This document shows positions 1 to 9,067 of a stretch of 64,000 nt of DNA, one piece after another. Position 1 is the stretch's first letter. Every line of letters begins with the position of its first letter. Under the pieces are notes generated by a model. It did no database searches and had not been told where the DNA came from. It saw only the letters and a program-made list of their open reading frames with translations. Source of the DNA: Xylogone sp. PMI_703 (Eukaryota > Ascomycota > Leotiomycetes); assembly GCA_021399445.1 (NCBI GenBank), contig JAJTUQ010000003.1, positions 2,976,001-3,040,000 on the forward strand. Reading direction: 5' to 3'. The position numbers were made by a program, and so were the translations under genes.

Positions 1-773
1 ACAAGCGCGCCGCTACTGGTGCAAAGAGAGCATTTTACCGTACGTAGTAGAAAACCCATATGTCTAACGACATATGTTCCGACCTGAGACTTAACTTTTT
101 CAGGGAAGAAGCGCGTTTTCGAAGCCGGTCGACAGGAAGCGGGCACCCGTATTGGACCAAAGAGAATCCATCTTGTCCGTACTCGTGGTGGAAACCGCAA
201 ATACAGAGCCTTGAGACTTGAGTCTGGCAACTTCTCTGTAAGAATTCTTCATCTATGCAGTCTACATACGGGTCCCTGTTACTAACTTTCAACTTAACAG
301 TGGGGTTCCGAGGGTATTGCACGAAAGGTCCGTGTTATCGTCGTCGCTTTCCATCCTTCCAACAACGAGTTGGTCCGGACAAACACCCTCACCAAGTCTG
401 GTTAGTTTTGGACCCTCCATCCTTTGATACATGAGCCAAAAAGAAATACTTACATGTTTTAGCTGTTGTCCAAGTTGATGCTGCACCATTCAGACAATGG
501 TATGAGGCTCACTATGGAACCACTCTAGGACGAAGACGCCAACAAAAGTCTGGTGAGCAAGCCGAGCAAGTGAAGAAGAGCAAGGCTGTTGAGAAGAAGC
601 AGGCCGAGCGACTTGCTGCTCAAGGAAAGGTTGAGCCTGCGTTGGAGAGACAGTTCGAGGCCGGTCGTCTGTACGCAGTTGTTTCATCCAGACCAGGACA
701 AAGCGGACGTGTCGATGGTTACATTTTGGAAGGCGAGGAATTGGCTTTCTATCAACGTCAACTCCGCAAGTAG
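1..773 (+). CDS. RPS8: 40S ribosomal protein eS8, 5' partial
   Basis: Small-subunit ribosomal protein eS8, part of the cytosolic 40S ribosome. The window starts inside the gene, so the first exon and start codon are missing. Visible exons are 1-39, 104-237, 301-400 and 463-773; each junction is GT-AG and keeps the frame. The joined protein runs from the basic N-terminal segment ([17 protein letters not shown]) through the family block [17 protein letters not shown] and [16 protein letters not shown] to a Lys-rich helix ([18 protein letters not shown]) and the C-terminal [19 protein letters not shown]. Three short introns (64, 63 and 62 nt) in this stretch fit a highly expressed fungal ribosomal gene. 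Identity is firm; only the extreme N-terminus is unseen. Confidence 0.97.
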
Positions 774-1247
774 ATTATTTCATCTGCGTTTGGCGTATGT
801 GGGGACTTCTATGGACACATCAAAAGGGGCTACTGTCTTAGCTTTTCACATGATATGACGGTTGGGGAAATAAATACAAATTCAAAAGCTTCTTGTGTCC
901 TACATATCTTCAGAATGAATGAGTGATAGTTTCGTGGATAGAGAATTAAAAGATACCCTGGTCATTGCATAATGCGCCTAATTGGCTACCCCGCGTCGAG
1001 AAGCTCTGCCTTTAATGAAGTCGTTCAAACCACTTAGCTACACTGCCTCGGTCGCACTTCACTAATGCTCAACATAACATATATATAAGTTAACTACAAA
1101 TCCTATTGCGATCTAGCATATCTAAGATATACGTCTCACCTTGGTCATCTAAGTACTGGTTACGAACACCACCTTACTGTCGTAAGCTACCCCTCATCTA
1201 AAGGCCGAAGTTGCTCTCATAGAGGAAGGCAATATTACTAGCTGAAG
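774..1247. other. Intergenic, tandem genes
   Basis: This 474-bp stretch lies between the stop of eS8 and the start of the BLOC-1 subunit gene, both on the plus strand. It has an AT-rich possible polyadenylation stretch near 868-885 (aataaatacaaattc). The rest is probably 3' UTR plus promoter. I see no gene or repeat in it. Confidence 0.6.
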
Positions 1248-1943
1248 ATGGCATCCTCCTCTCCCCAGCCAAATTCCCCTCGGTCCCCGATTCCTGAATC
1301 GGCGCGACAAGTGGCCGAGGCTCGTGCTGCTCTTGAAGCTTCTATGAACAATATTGGCTCTTCATTGGATGCTAATCTCCGATCTCGAGCTCAAAATCTC
1401 CATGCCAACGCAGCTGTCCTAGATAAGCAGCAAAAGGATCTAGTTAAGGCAACGGATGGATTAAAGAAAGAGACAGAGAAGCTAAGGAAACTGGCGTCAG
1501 AGGGGAGTAGAAAGGTTAAGGAGCTGGGAGACGTGCAAAATTGGGCGGAGATGTTGGAGAGAGATTTCCTGGTACTGGAAGAAACTTTAAGATTGGTTGA
1601 AGAGGGAAGTGAGGGAGATAGTGAGTGGAGCACGGAAACTGACAGTGACTTCGATGAAGACCACGACAGACCCGGTGAGACCGGCCACGATTCCGTGTCT
1701 GTTGCAGATCCTCCTGCTCCAGACCCGATATCCGTTCCAAATACAACTGAAGACGGTACATCTAAGGACCAGGATGGAGATACAACAATGAAGGATACGA
1801 ACCAGCTAGGTAAAGAAGGCACGGATTTTGAGGCGGCTCAACCACATGTCGAAGCGCAGGATGTACCCGGGGGATCCTCGACAACTACGAATGTTTCCAG
1901 CTCTGAGCCATCTGGTTCAGCATCTGCATCTATTGGGAGTTGA
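1248..1943 (+). CDS. BLS1: BLOC-1 subunit, GCN5L1/BLS1-like
   Basis: Single-exon gene for 231 residues. The N-terminal 125 residues form a long helical domain matching the GCN5L1/BLOC1S1 family: RSRAQNLHANAAVLDKQQKDL near residues 45-67, and KVKELGDVQNWAEMLERDF then LVLEETLRL near residues 88-116. In yeast and animals this subunit sits in BLOC-1, an endosomal complex acting in sorting toward the vacuole or lysosome. The C-terminal 110 residues are acidic, Ser/Thr/Asp-rich and low complexity, with no recognisable domain; they are longer than in the animal protein and probably disordered. It converges on the peroxisomal ABC transporter gene downstream. The family call is strong because the NWAEMLERD block is distinctive; the yeast-style symbol is by homology only. 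Confidence 0.85.
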   Translation: MASSSPQPNSPRSPIPESARQVAEARAALEASMNNIGSSLDANLRSRAQNLHANAAVLDKQQKDLVKATDGLKKETEKLRKLASEGSRKVKELGDVQNWAEMLERDFLVLEETLRLVEEGSEGDSEWSTETDSDFDEDHDRPGETGHDSVSVADPPAPDPISVPNTTEDGTSKDQDGDTTMKDTNQLGKEGTDFEAAQPHVEAQDVPGGSSTTTNVSSSEPSGSASASIGS

Positions 1944-2516
1944 TGGGTTAAGATCTAAAATTACGGTCTCGATTGTAGATCACCCTTCACAAACTCTATT
2001 CGACCGCCAAGACTGCATACGGAATGGTACTCAGGACAGCGGAATGGCTTGCATGCCATATTTCTATTTGGGCGTTAAAGGCTGGGCCCGACATGTAATG
2101 GACTTACGAGTTATAGCTTAGATTTCAGTAATGCGTTATGAAGGTTGTATCCTTACTTATACATGTATGTAATGGCGGGTTTTTGATTTGGCGGATACAA
2201 AGTAAGGATAGGCGTCTATTTAGCAACCCAGTGATAATTCAATGATTTCTTCGTAGAATTTGCTCTTCCCTGCAGTCATTGTAATATCTAAATTGTATGC
2301 TATATTAAGAGGCTCTAACAAAAATATCAGAGCAACGCATTGCATATTTACATAGTTCGGAAATCAGGGATGGATTATGTCTTTAACTATCTAGGCAGTT
2401 GTACCATATAATACTGGAACATTGTCTAGTTTTAGCCCATCATCGATAAACCTAATCCGCCATATTAATGTATCATGCACAGCAATACCGTGTAGACTCC
2501 TAATATATATTACACT
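1944..2516. other. Convergent intergenic region
   Basis: A 573-bp gap between two converging genes (BLOC-1 subunit on plus, ABC transporter on minus). It is AT-rich and probably holds both 3' UTRs. I see no ORF or repeat I would support. Confidence 0.6.
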
Positions 2517-4841
2517 TTATGCAGCCGTTAACTCAGCAATCCTTCTTTCGATTTCTGGGATCTGCCTCAGCTGCAACTCCAGTTCCTCCTTCTCGTCCTC
2601 CAGCGCAAGCCGCTTTTCAGCATCTAATTTTGTAAAGACGTAGTGACCCTGCCCATCAAACTGCAATATCCTACTGTGGTATTTCCACAGGCTTCTTCGA
2701 TGGCTCACAGTCATCAGCGTGATACCAAGGGCCTTGGCATGATCATACATGATTTTCTCCATCTCTAGTGTAACGCTTGAAGTGCATTCATCAAGAATAG
2801 CATATTTTGGGGCATTGTAAAAAAGACGCGCCATAGCGACACGCTGTTGTAAACCGCCAGATAATACATCTCGCCATTCGGCTGCAGCATCCCAGCCATC
2901 CGGGAATGAGTTAACGAGGTGATCAAGGTCGAGGATTCTGAGGATATCAAGGAGATCATCGTCCGTTATACCTTTGCTACGCATAATACGTAGTGAGTCA
3001 GGATAGATAATTTGTTCGCGTAGAGAGCCAGCGCTAAGGTATGGCCGCTGTGGGACGTAGAATACCTGAGAAAGAGGCGGTTTCCGAACTGTACCAGCAT
3101 AGACGGGCCACAATCCACCTAAAATACGAAAGAGAGAAGACTTTCCGCATCCATTCGGTCCTACCACAAGAACATGATCTCCAGGCTTCATTGAAAAGGA
3201 TAGACCTTTCACTAGGATACTGCCACCTGGAGTGATTATCGGACTAGAAACATTAGAATATGACATCTTCAAGATCAGGGAGACTTACACATCAATGAAC
3301 TCGATGTCTTCACTTTCAATGACGGTACCTCGACCTTTCATTAGTTCCGCCACCTCTTCGGTATTGCCCTCTGACGCAAGAGTCTTTTCAAAACGACCAG
3401 CTTTGATTTCGTCCATTACTTCGAGGAGCGTGGCAACTCGAGAAGTATATCCCGCAAGCTCTGTGATTTCTTTATAAGAGAACATTACACGCCCGAAAGC
3501 ATCTGAACTTGATAGCAGCAACCTCCGATTTGTGACGAAGCTCTCCGTTCTATCTCCCATGGTTGTAGCAGTTACCCCCGGTACTTTGAAGAATACCGGA
3601 ATACTACATAGAATAAGCCCCAGCGCACCCCATACATATTTAATTATAAAATCCTATCCAAATTAGTCAATATTAAAGGATCAAATTTGAACGATGTGAG
3701 GCCTACCTCCATAACTCCATGCGTAAACCGTCTTCGTAATATATCTGTAAAATATGGTTAGTGAAGAGTGCACGAATTTATAGGGAGTATACATACAGTT
3801 CACATGTTTGATTAGAGTGAAGTAGCCCTTATCTAATGTATCTTTTTCCGCCTCATGACCACTGTATAGAGCGATTTCCTCACCATAATCAATTAACCTC
3901 GAATGTGCAAAGCGGAATTCGCCCTCAAGACGCGCCTCATCGGCTACATATTTCCCAAAAGGAGGAGTTAAAGCCCGCATGACATTGGCCGATAGCTGTA
4001 CCAGCAATGACATGAAAAATAGTCCTTCTCCCCCAACACTCTTTGAAAGAGAATAATTATATATTAACATATCTAGCGTGGGCTTTGCTAAATTGCCGTA
4101 TAATTCAGCTAGGCTGTTCGCGAATTTCGAGACGTCGACTGTAATAAGTTGATCTGCATTCTTTATTCGATCATCTAATGCAGACAGGGAGTAGAACGTC
4201 ATATTTGAAAGGTATTTTTCGTGTATATAGTTCGTTAATCTGGTCCGATATTGCAGCGACAGTTTGCATTGGTGGTAAGAAAGCATCGAATTCGTAAAGG
4301 TTGCGGGAATAGCTATAAGCATCCACCAGACTATGCCGATGAGAAAGTCTCTCCCTTTACCTCTGACCAAACTTGAGACTAATGCGCCATCCATTGCGGC
4401 CACCTTCAAGCTAATTAAGGTGCGCACAACCAGGAATACGCTGTGGCTGATCAATAATCGGAACTCCTTGCTCCTCCATCCCGGAATACAAACCCTCAAA
4501 AGTCGAATCAGGTTTCTGAAAAATTCTCGGTTCAATTCAACCTTGTGCTTCCTTGTAGACTCATTCCGTCCTAGAATTGTAGCTCCTCTCTGTCGCGCAT
4601 CCGCTTGACGCGCAACAGCAGCCTTTTGTTCGGATATCGCAGATCTAATACGGTTCAACAGCGCAAAGAAGAGGGTCAGATAGACCGTTCGGGAAATTTT
4701 CGTTCGATGTTTCAGGTAAATAGCGGTAAATTCTGATATGATGCCTTTGATTGTCTTGTCGGGAGGCAGAAGCCTCAACTTTGACTGAGCTGCCATCTTG
4801 GAGAACCCGAGCTTAACTCTGGGCCGAAACGCCGAGGTCAA
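2517..4841 (-). CDS. PXA2: Peroxisomal ABC half-transporter, ABCD (ALDP/Pxa) family
   Basis: Imports long-chain acyl-CoA or fatty acids into peroxisomes for beta-oxidation; ABCD proteins work as dimers of half-transporters. Exons on the minus strand are 4841-3797, 3744-3707, 3653-3289 and 3243-2517; the total of 2175 nt gives 724 residues, and all junctions are GT-AG. The N-terminal half is the ABCD membrane domain with the family segment [19 protein letters not shown]. The C-terminal half is the nucleotide-binding domain: Walker A GPNGCGKS at residues 511-518, signature LSGGLQQR, Walker B YAILDE, and the switch His in TVSHR. Length and single NBD fit a half-transporter. An in-frame second ATG at 4796 ([12 protein letters not shown]) may be the real start, giving about 709 residues. 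I favour Pxa2 over Pxa1 from its shorter length, but this is uncertain. Confidence 0.88.
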
Positions 4842-5386
4842 GCCAAGTTCTCAAATGTACAGCCTTCAAGAAATAGAGATCTGAGGTCTCATGAGTGCTA
4901 AATTGATGCCATAAGGGTAGCGTTAGTGGTTCGGATGGATGAACGCTGATGATGCAGCAGCGCAACTACGTAGCTGTGTTGGGATGTCATAGTTCCTCGT
5001 CGTACATCCTCGGCAGACAAGGATGCTGAGGTACCTTGGTACCTTCACATGCCGAAATCTGGGGTAAAGATGGGATTTTCAGAATTTCAATGTGCATCTG
5101 TCCAAGTATCTATTCCATTATTGCAATGGATAACAACAAATGTATCGTATAATTACAATTATAGGGAAATGGAATGAAATATGTGAATGCAATGTGCCCT
5201 GAACATTTGACTCCCCCTTGCATGAATGAAGATCTGAGAAGCTGTAGAGATCACGTGGTGGTAATATGTTAATCATAGCCTGAGAATAGTTGCTTGCCAC
5301 TTTAAGGCAACAACAATAATTTTCTCTACTTGGACCCCGCTATTGATAATGCAAAACAAGGCTGCTTCATAGATCTCGTTACGAAT
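4842..5386. promoter_or_regulatory. Divergent promoter region (ABCD transporter / DPH3)
   Basis: The 545 bp between the start codons of the minus-strand transporter and plus-strand DPH3 must hold both promoters and 5' UTRs. An upstream in-frame extension of DPH3 (5330-5386) lacks conservation with the family and is probably 5' UTR. No specific factor site is claimed. Confidence 0.5.
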
Positions 5387-5700
5387 ATGGCGGAAAATAT
5401 TTACGATGAAATCGAAATTGAGGACATGACCTATGATCCTGTTCTAGAGATCTATCACTATCCATGTCCATGTGGTGACCGTTTCGAGATCGCTATCGCA
5501 GACTTGAGAGACAATGAAGACATTGCTGTTTGCCCCAGTTGCAGTCTGATGATCAAAGTTATCTTTGAAGTAGTAAGTCTAGGTGGGAATAGTGATGGTC
5601 ACTAGGAATTAACTAATCCCATCTACTACAGGACGAGCTTCCAAAACCAGAAGAACTGGAAGCAATGAAACAGACTTCTCAAGTGCCTGCTGCAGCTTGA
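5387..5700 (+). CDS. DPH3: Diphthamide biosynthesis protein 3 (CSL zinc finger)
   Basis: Small iron/zinc protein that gives electrons to the radical Dph1-Dph2 [4Fe-4S] enzyme in the first step of diphthamide synthesis on eEF2; in yeast (Kti11) it also supports Elongator-dependent tRNA modification. Exons are 5387-5572 and 5632-5700, joined in phase 0, giving 84 residues, the usual family length. The full CSL-type motif is present: YDEIEIEDM, then [12 protein letters not shown] and CPSCSLMI, giving the four metal-binding Cys. I chose the ATG at 5387 because upstream codons in the same frame do not resemble the family. The gene is divergent from the ABC transporter and converges on frataxin. 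Confidence 0.96.
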
Positions 5701-6150
5701 ATCCATGAAAACTCTTGATGAGCTGATTCTATGCATATGCAAGGGTAGTCAACTATAGAATGACAGCTTGTAGCTGCTAGCGGAGGCATAACCTGGGCTG
5801 CCAATTCCTAAATCCTACTACCGAGAAGCGCACTCAGAGCTGGGAAACAATCAACCAAATTGAAGGAGCGCATAAATAGTTGCAATAATATATGCAAACT
5901 GATGGAACTTGTGAATACTACACATCTCAAGTTACAGCTGCCTTGGGCGTAGAGTTTTGGAATGAAACAGATATTCCTTGGTCATGTCAAAGGGAGGACA
6001 TGCTGGATTGTCTTTGGACAAAAAAAGCCCTGCAAGCGGACTTCGATTATTTAGACAGGGGATCGATATGATATAGTGCCTCCCAATATATTGACTCCGC
6101 TACTGACTCGGTCAAGTCGCGATCCTGAGAATTGTTAAAACCGCTGCTGT
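5701..6150. other. Convergent intergenic region
   Basis: 450 bp between the stop codons of DPH3 (plus) and frataxin (minus). It should hold both 3' UTRs. No further gene or repeat seen. Confidence 0.6.
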
Positions 6151-6866
6151 CTATTCCGAAATTTGCGGATTTTGTACCGCTTTAGGTTCTGCCCCGAGCT
6201 CAACTCCCACTTCCTTTAGGAGCAGGCTGTCCAAAGTTGATCCATCTCGTAAATAAACCCATGCCCCCGATCCTGTGCCTTCTTTCGATTTCTGGCTGTC
6301 GCCGAGGATGACGAAATCGTATCGTTTCGGGCCACTCAGAGGAGAGGAGAGCCATATTTGTTTATTGGGAGGCTGCTTATTGATAACATATTGGCCATTT
6401 GGTGGAAACGTAAGTGTAAGGACGCCGGCCTAAATGGAATATCAGCAAGAGACTATAGAAAATGCGGACTATTTAGATAGCTGCATACACTGTATTCAAC
6501 ATCGACATCCTCTCTGGACTCCTGAAGGTCCTCAAACTTCTCAACCATATCATTCAAGTATTCGTCAGCCAGGTAGTTGTATTCTTCATTGGTTAGCTCT
6601 GCTGGAGTACTGATGAAATCTTGCTCTTGAGCCTCCTTCGGCTTCGGATCCTCTGATTCAGGTGATATTCCTTTCAAAGATTGTCTCGTGGATGAAAATG
6701 ATCTCTGAACACATGTCGAAATGATCCGAGGGCTCCGGAAGCAAGATCCTGTTATTGATTGACGGAACGTGTAATGTGTGCGTACTGGTGAGGTTCGCTG
6801 AGGTACGAGTAGGCGGTTTTGACGTGAGGCAGATTGTACAACTTTGGAAATCGCGATGCGAGCCAT
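6151..6866 (-). CDS. YFH1: Frataxin, mitochondrial iron-sulfur assembly factor
   Basis: Mitochondrial matrix protein that stimulates Fe-S cluster assembly on the Nfs1-Isu scaffold. Exons on minus are 6866-6489 and 6429-6151 with a 59-nt GT-AG intron in phase 0; the product is 218 residues. The first 75 or so residues are basic and Ser/Arg-rich, as expected for a presequence. The frataxin fold follows: the acidic first helix ([20 protein letters not shown], then [15 protein letters not shown]) supplies the acidic surface, then strands with [33 protein letters not shown] and WVYLRDG. These are the diagnostic family residues. It is divergent from the AP-3 sigma gene with 322 bp between start codons. 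Confidence 0.96.
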
Positions 6867-7188
6867 CTTGTAGTCTTAGAGACGTAAGGACAGGTATCTG
6901 TGATGATTGTTTCCTAGCGACTAAAATGAATGACAAAACGGTCAATTGTTGTAGTTAGGTCAATGGACGTCTATCTAGAACGAATGTACGAACCTAGCTG
7001 ACGGAACAAGCTTCGGCTTCCCCACACTACCGTACCGCTTGGCGCCGCGAATGCTACGTCTTTCATAGCACGTCATTCAACCGCAGATTGGGCTTTTATC
7101 GTCGCAACTCGATAAAGAAAATTCTTAGATATAATATCATGTTTTAAAATAGCGAATCCGACAGGAAGAAGGCGCTGCAGCAGATATA
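6867..7188. promoter_or_regulatory. Divergent promoter region (frataxin / AP-3 sigma)
   Basis: A compact 322-bp shared upstream region for two divergent genes. No TATA box is obvious to me. The two promoters probably overlap. Confidence 0.5.
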
Positions 7189-7794
7189 ATGATAAACGCT
7201 TTCCTAGTCTTCAACAATGCGGGCCAACCGAGGCTGACGAAATTCTACACCCAACTGGTTTGTGTCTCTCGAGTTGCCCGAATTGTTCTCATTCTAAAAC
7301 ATATACAGGAAACTAGCGTCCAACAGCGATTAATATCGGAGATCTTTACCCTCGTGTCTAATCGACCCGCCGGTGCATGCAATTTCCTCCCTTTACCACC
7401 TCTTCTTGCCTCCAAAGGCACTTCCCACACGTCCTCTGAGCCCCATAACGATGTGCCGTCTCTTGTGACTTATAGACATTATGCTACACTATATTTTATC
7501 ATCATCTCCACTTCGACTGAGTCGCCCTTAGCTCTTATAGATCTAATCCAAGTTTATGTGGAAGCTTTGGATAGACTTTTCGAGAACGTCTGCGAACTGG
7601 ACCTGATCTTCAACTTCGAGACACTACATGCTGTCTTAGGAGAAATGATAGTAGGTGGTGTTGTGGTTGAAACACAATTAGACCACGTAGTGGACGGAGT
7701 GAGAAAGCAGGGGCAGGTAGCAAAGAGGCCAGTTAATGAGGGAAGGAGCAGCGGCTTAAGTATGGGAGCTAACTTTGCTTGGGCTGCCCGATGA
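7189..7794 (+). CDS. APS3: AP-3 adaptor complex sigma subunit
   Basis: Small subunit of the AP-3 coat that carries cargo from Golgi or endosome to the vacuole. It begins MINAFLVFNNAGQPRLTKFY, the classic adaptor sigma start, then TSVQQRLISEIFTLVSNRP and the core EALDRLFENVCELDLIFNF with LHAVLGEMIVGG. I model an intron at 7258-7308 (donor gtttgt, acceptor acag), giving exons 7189-7257 and 7309-7794 and 184 residues. The intron is exactly 51 nt with no in-frame stop, so unspliced RNA would also be open, adding 17 hydrophobic residues. Homologues run directly from FYTQL to a TSVQQR-type segment, which supports splicing. An insertion after LPLPPLL and a Gly-rich C-terminal tail are fungal extras. 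Confidence 0.94.
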   Translation: MINAFLVFNNAGQPRLTKFYTQLVCVSRVARIVLILKHIQETSVQQRLISEIFTLVSNRPAGACNFLPLPPLLASKGTSHTSSEPHNDVPSLVTYRHYATLYFIIISTSTESPLALIDLIQVYVEALDRLFENVCELDLIFNFETLHAVLGEMIVGGVVVETQLDHVVDGVRKQGQVAKRPVNEGRSSGLSMGANFAWAAR

Positions 7795-8310
7795 TATGTG
7801 ACTTCATACGTCTCAATATGCTGGTTGATGCCATTGCGAGATTGACGTCCGGAGGCCTTCCAAATGAAAAGCAGGCTTCGCAGAACTGCGCCCAGATATA
7901 ATGCTTTCAGAAACCAGTTGCTATCAACTAGCAATAGGTTTTGCATGTCTTAGTCAGCTATAGTGACGCCGACGTCTCAGATTGATTTGTACAAGATCGG
8001 CTTATACCATTGGATCATGCAACCTGAGCATGGGGAATTCTACGCAAGTCCCATTATTGGCAAACAAAGTCGAGAAGCAGAGCATTGAAAATAATAACTT
8101 AGATGGTTGCAACCTCCAGGAATTTGAGTGAGATCACTGCAATCCCTAGTGTAGGTTTGCAAGGAGATACATATTACTACATAATAGAAGGCTGGCTGAT
8201 GCGTCAGGACACCCCTTAACTCCAGATATGCAACCCGACTCCAACATTAAAAGTATTCCCATAAGTGGTACTAAGTTTCATCCCATAATGTACATTACGC
8301 GTTGTACCAT
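7795..8310. other. Convergent intergenic region
   Basis: 516 bp between the ends of AP-3 sigma (plus) and a small membrane-protein gene (minus). Two small overlapping ORFs here show no family resemblance. I see no other feature. Confidence 0.55.
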
Positions 8311-8808
8311 TTAGGTGCTCGTAGATGCGACGGGCGATGCGTCTTCAGCCGCTTTTGGCTTTGTGTTTGGCCTTCCTGGACCATAACCAGTAACCCCAAA
8401 GAACCAGTTTCGAACCTACAAATGAGTATAAGCATATAGCTGCGTTCGATCGTTACTCGGTAACTGCATACCCCTTGAAACGGCTGAGGGCCTTCAGGAT
8501 TCCACTCCATAAACAGCACGCCATATATAGCCACAACTAAAATCAGATTAGCTTATGCTGGGTTAATTTATTTCTAGCCATAGCGCACATGTTACGGAAG
8601 CCAATTGGGTTATTTTCACTGCTTTTGTCCATTTCGGCCGAGCCCACTTCAACTTAGTTCTCCTCCTGTACCTGCGTTCGAGGCGAAATTGATGTTTAGG
8701 GGAAAGTTTTGAGAAATCTGGAGGCCATAATCGTTTCGCCTTGTAGGGATTTCGGTATACATAAGGTACTGGGTTTTGCTGGGCTCGCCTGAAAATGGTA
8801 GGAAACAT
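8311..8808 (-). CDS. Small basic protein with one probable membrane segment, unknown
   Basis: I do not recognise the family. Modelled exons on minus are 8808-8589, 8536-8472 and 8415-8311 (introns 52 and 56 nt), giving 129 residues with every junction in frame. The N-terminal 65 residues are strongly basic and aromatic (LERRYRRRTKLKWARPKW), followed by a hydrophobic stretch around residues 68-86 (TQLASVTFVAIYGVLFMEW), then WNPEGPQPFQGVRNWFFG and a polar tail. The basic N-terminus plus a single membrane span would suit a small mitochondrial inner-membrane protein, but this is inference. The first donor (gtgcgc) is weak; I chose it because it alone puts the following hydrophobic exon in frame. 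It is divergent from LeuRS with 259 bp between starts. Confidence 0.6.
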
Positions 8809-9067
8809 GTCTGTTGATGCTCAGTCATGCAACTACGTCGAGGACTTAGTCCCAAAAGTTTAAATGCCGGTCCCTCACTAAAATATGTGCCTCAGGCATA
8901 AGTGCATACGACCCCGCCACACTCTAGATTGAACTTTGTGTGTCATAAACTTCTAGTATTTTTGAGAAGACCGCTAGGGCAGTGTGTGTGACTCAGGGTG
9001 GCTGGGAAAGCAACTTATAGGACTCCAGAATCACCCAGACACTCTGACATAGACAAATACTGCAAAA

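Noticed and set aside
1391..1822. 143-codon antisense ORF opposite the BLOC-1 subunit
   Set aside because: Ser-rich mirror of the acidic low-complexity tail; the sense frame carries the conserved domain.
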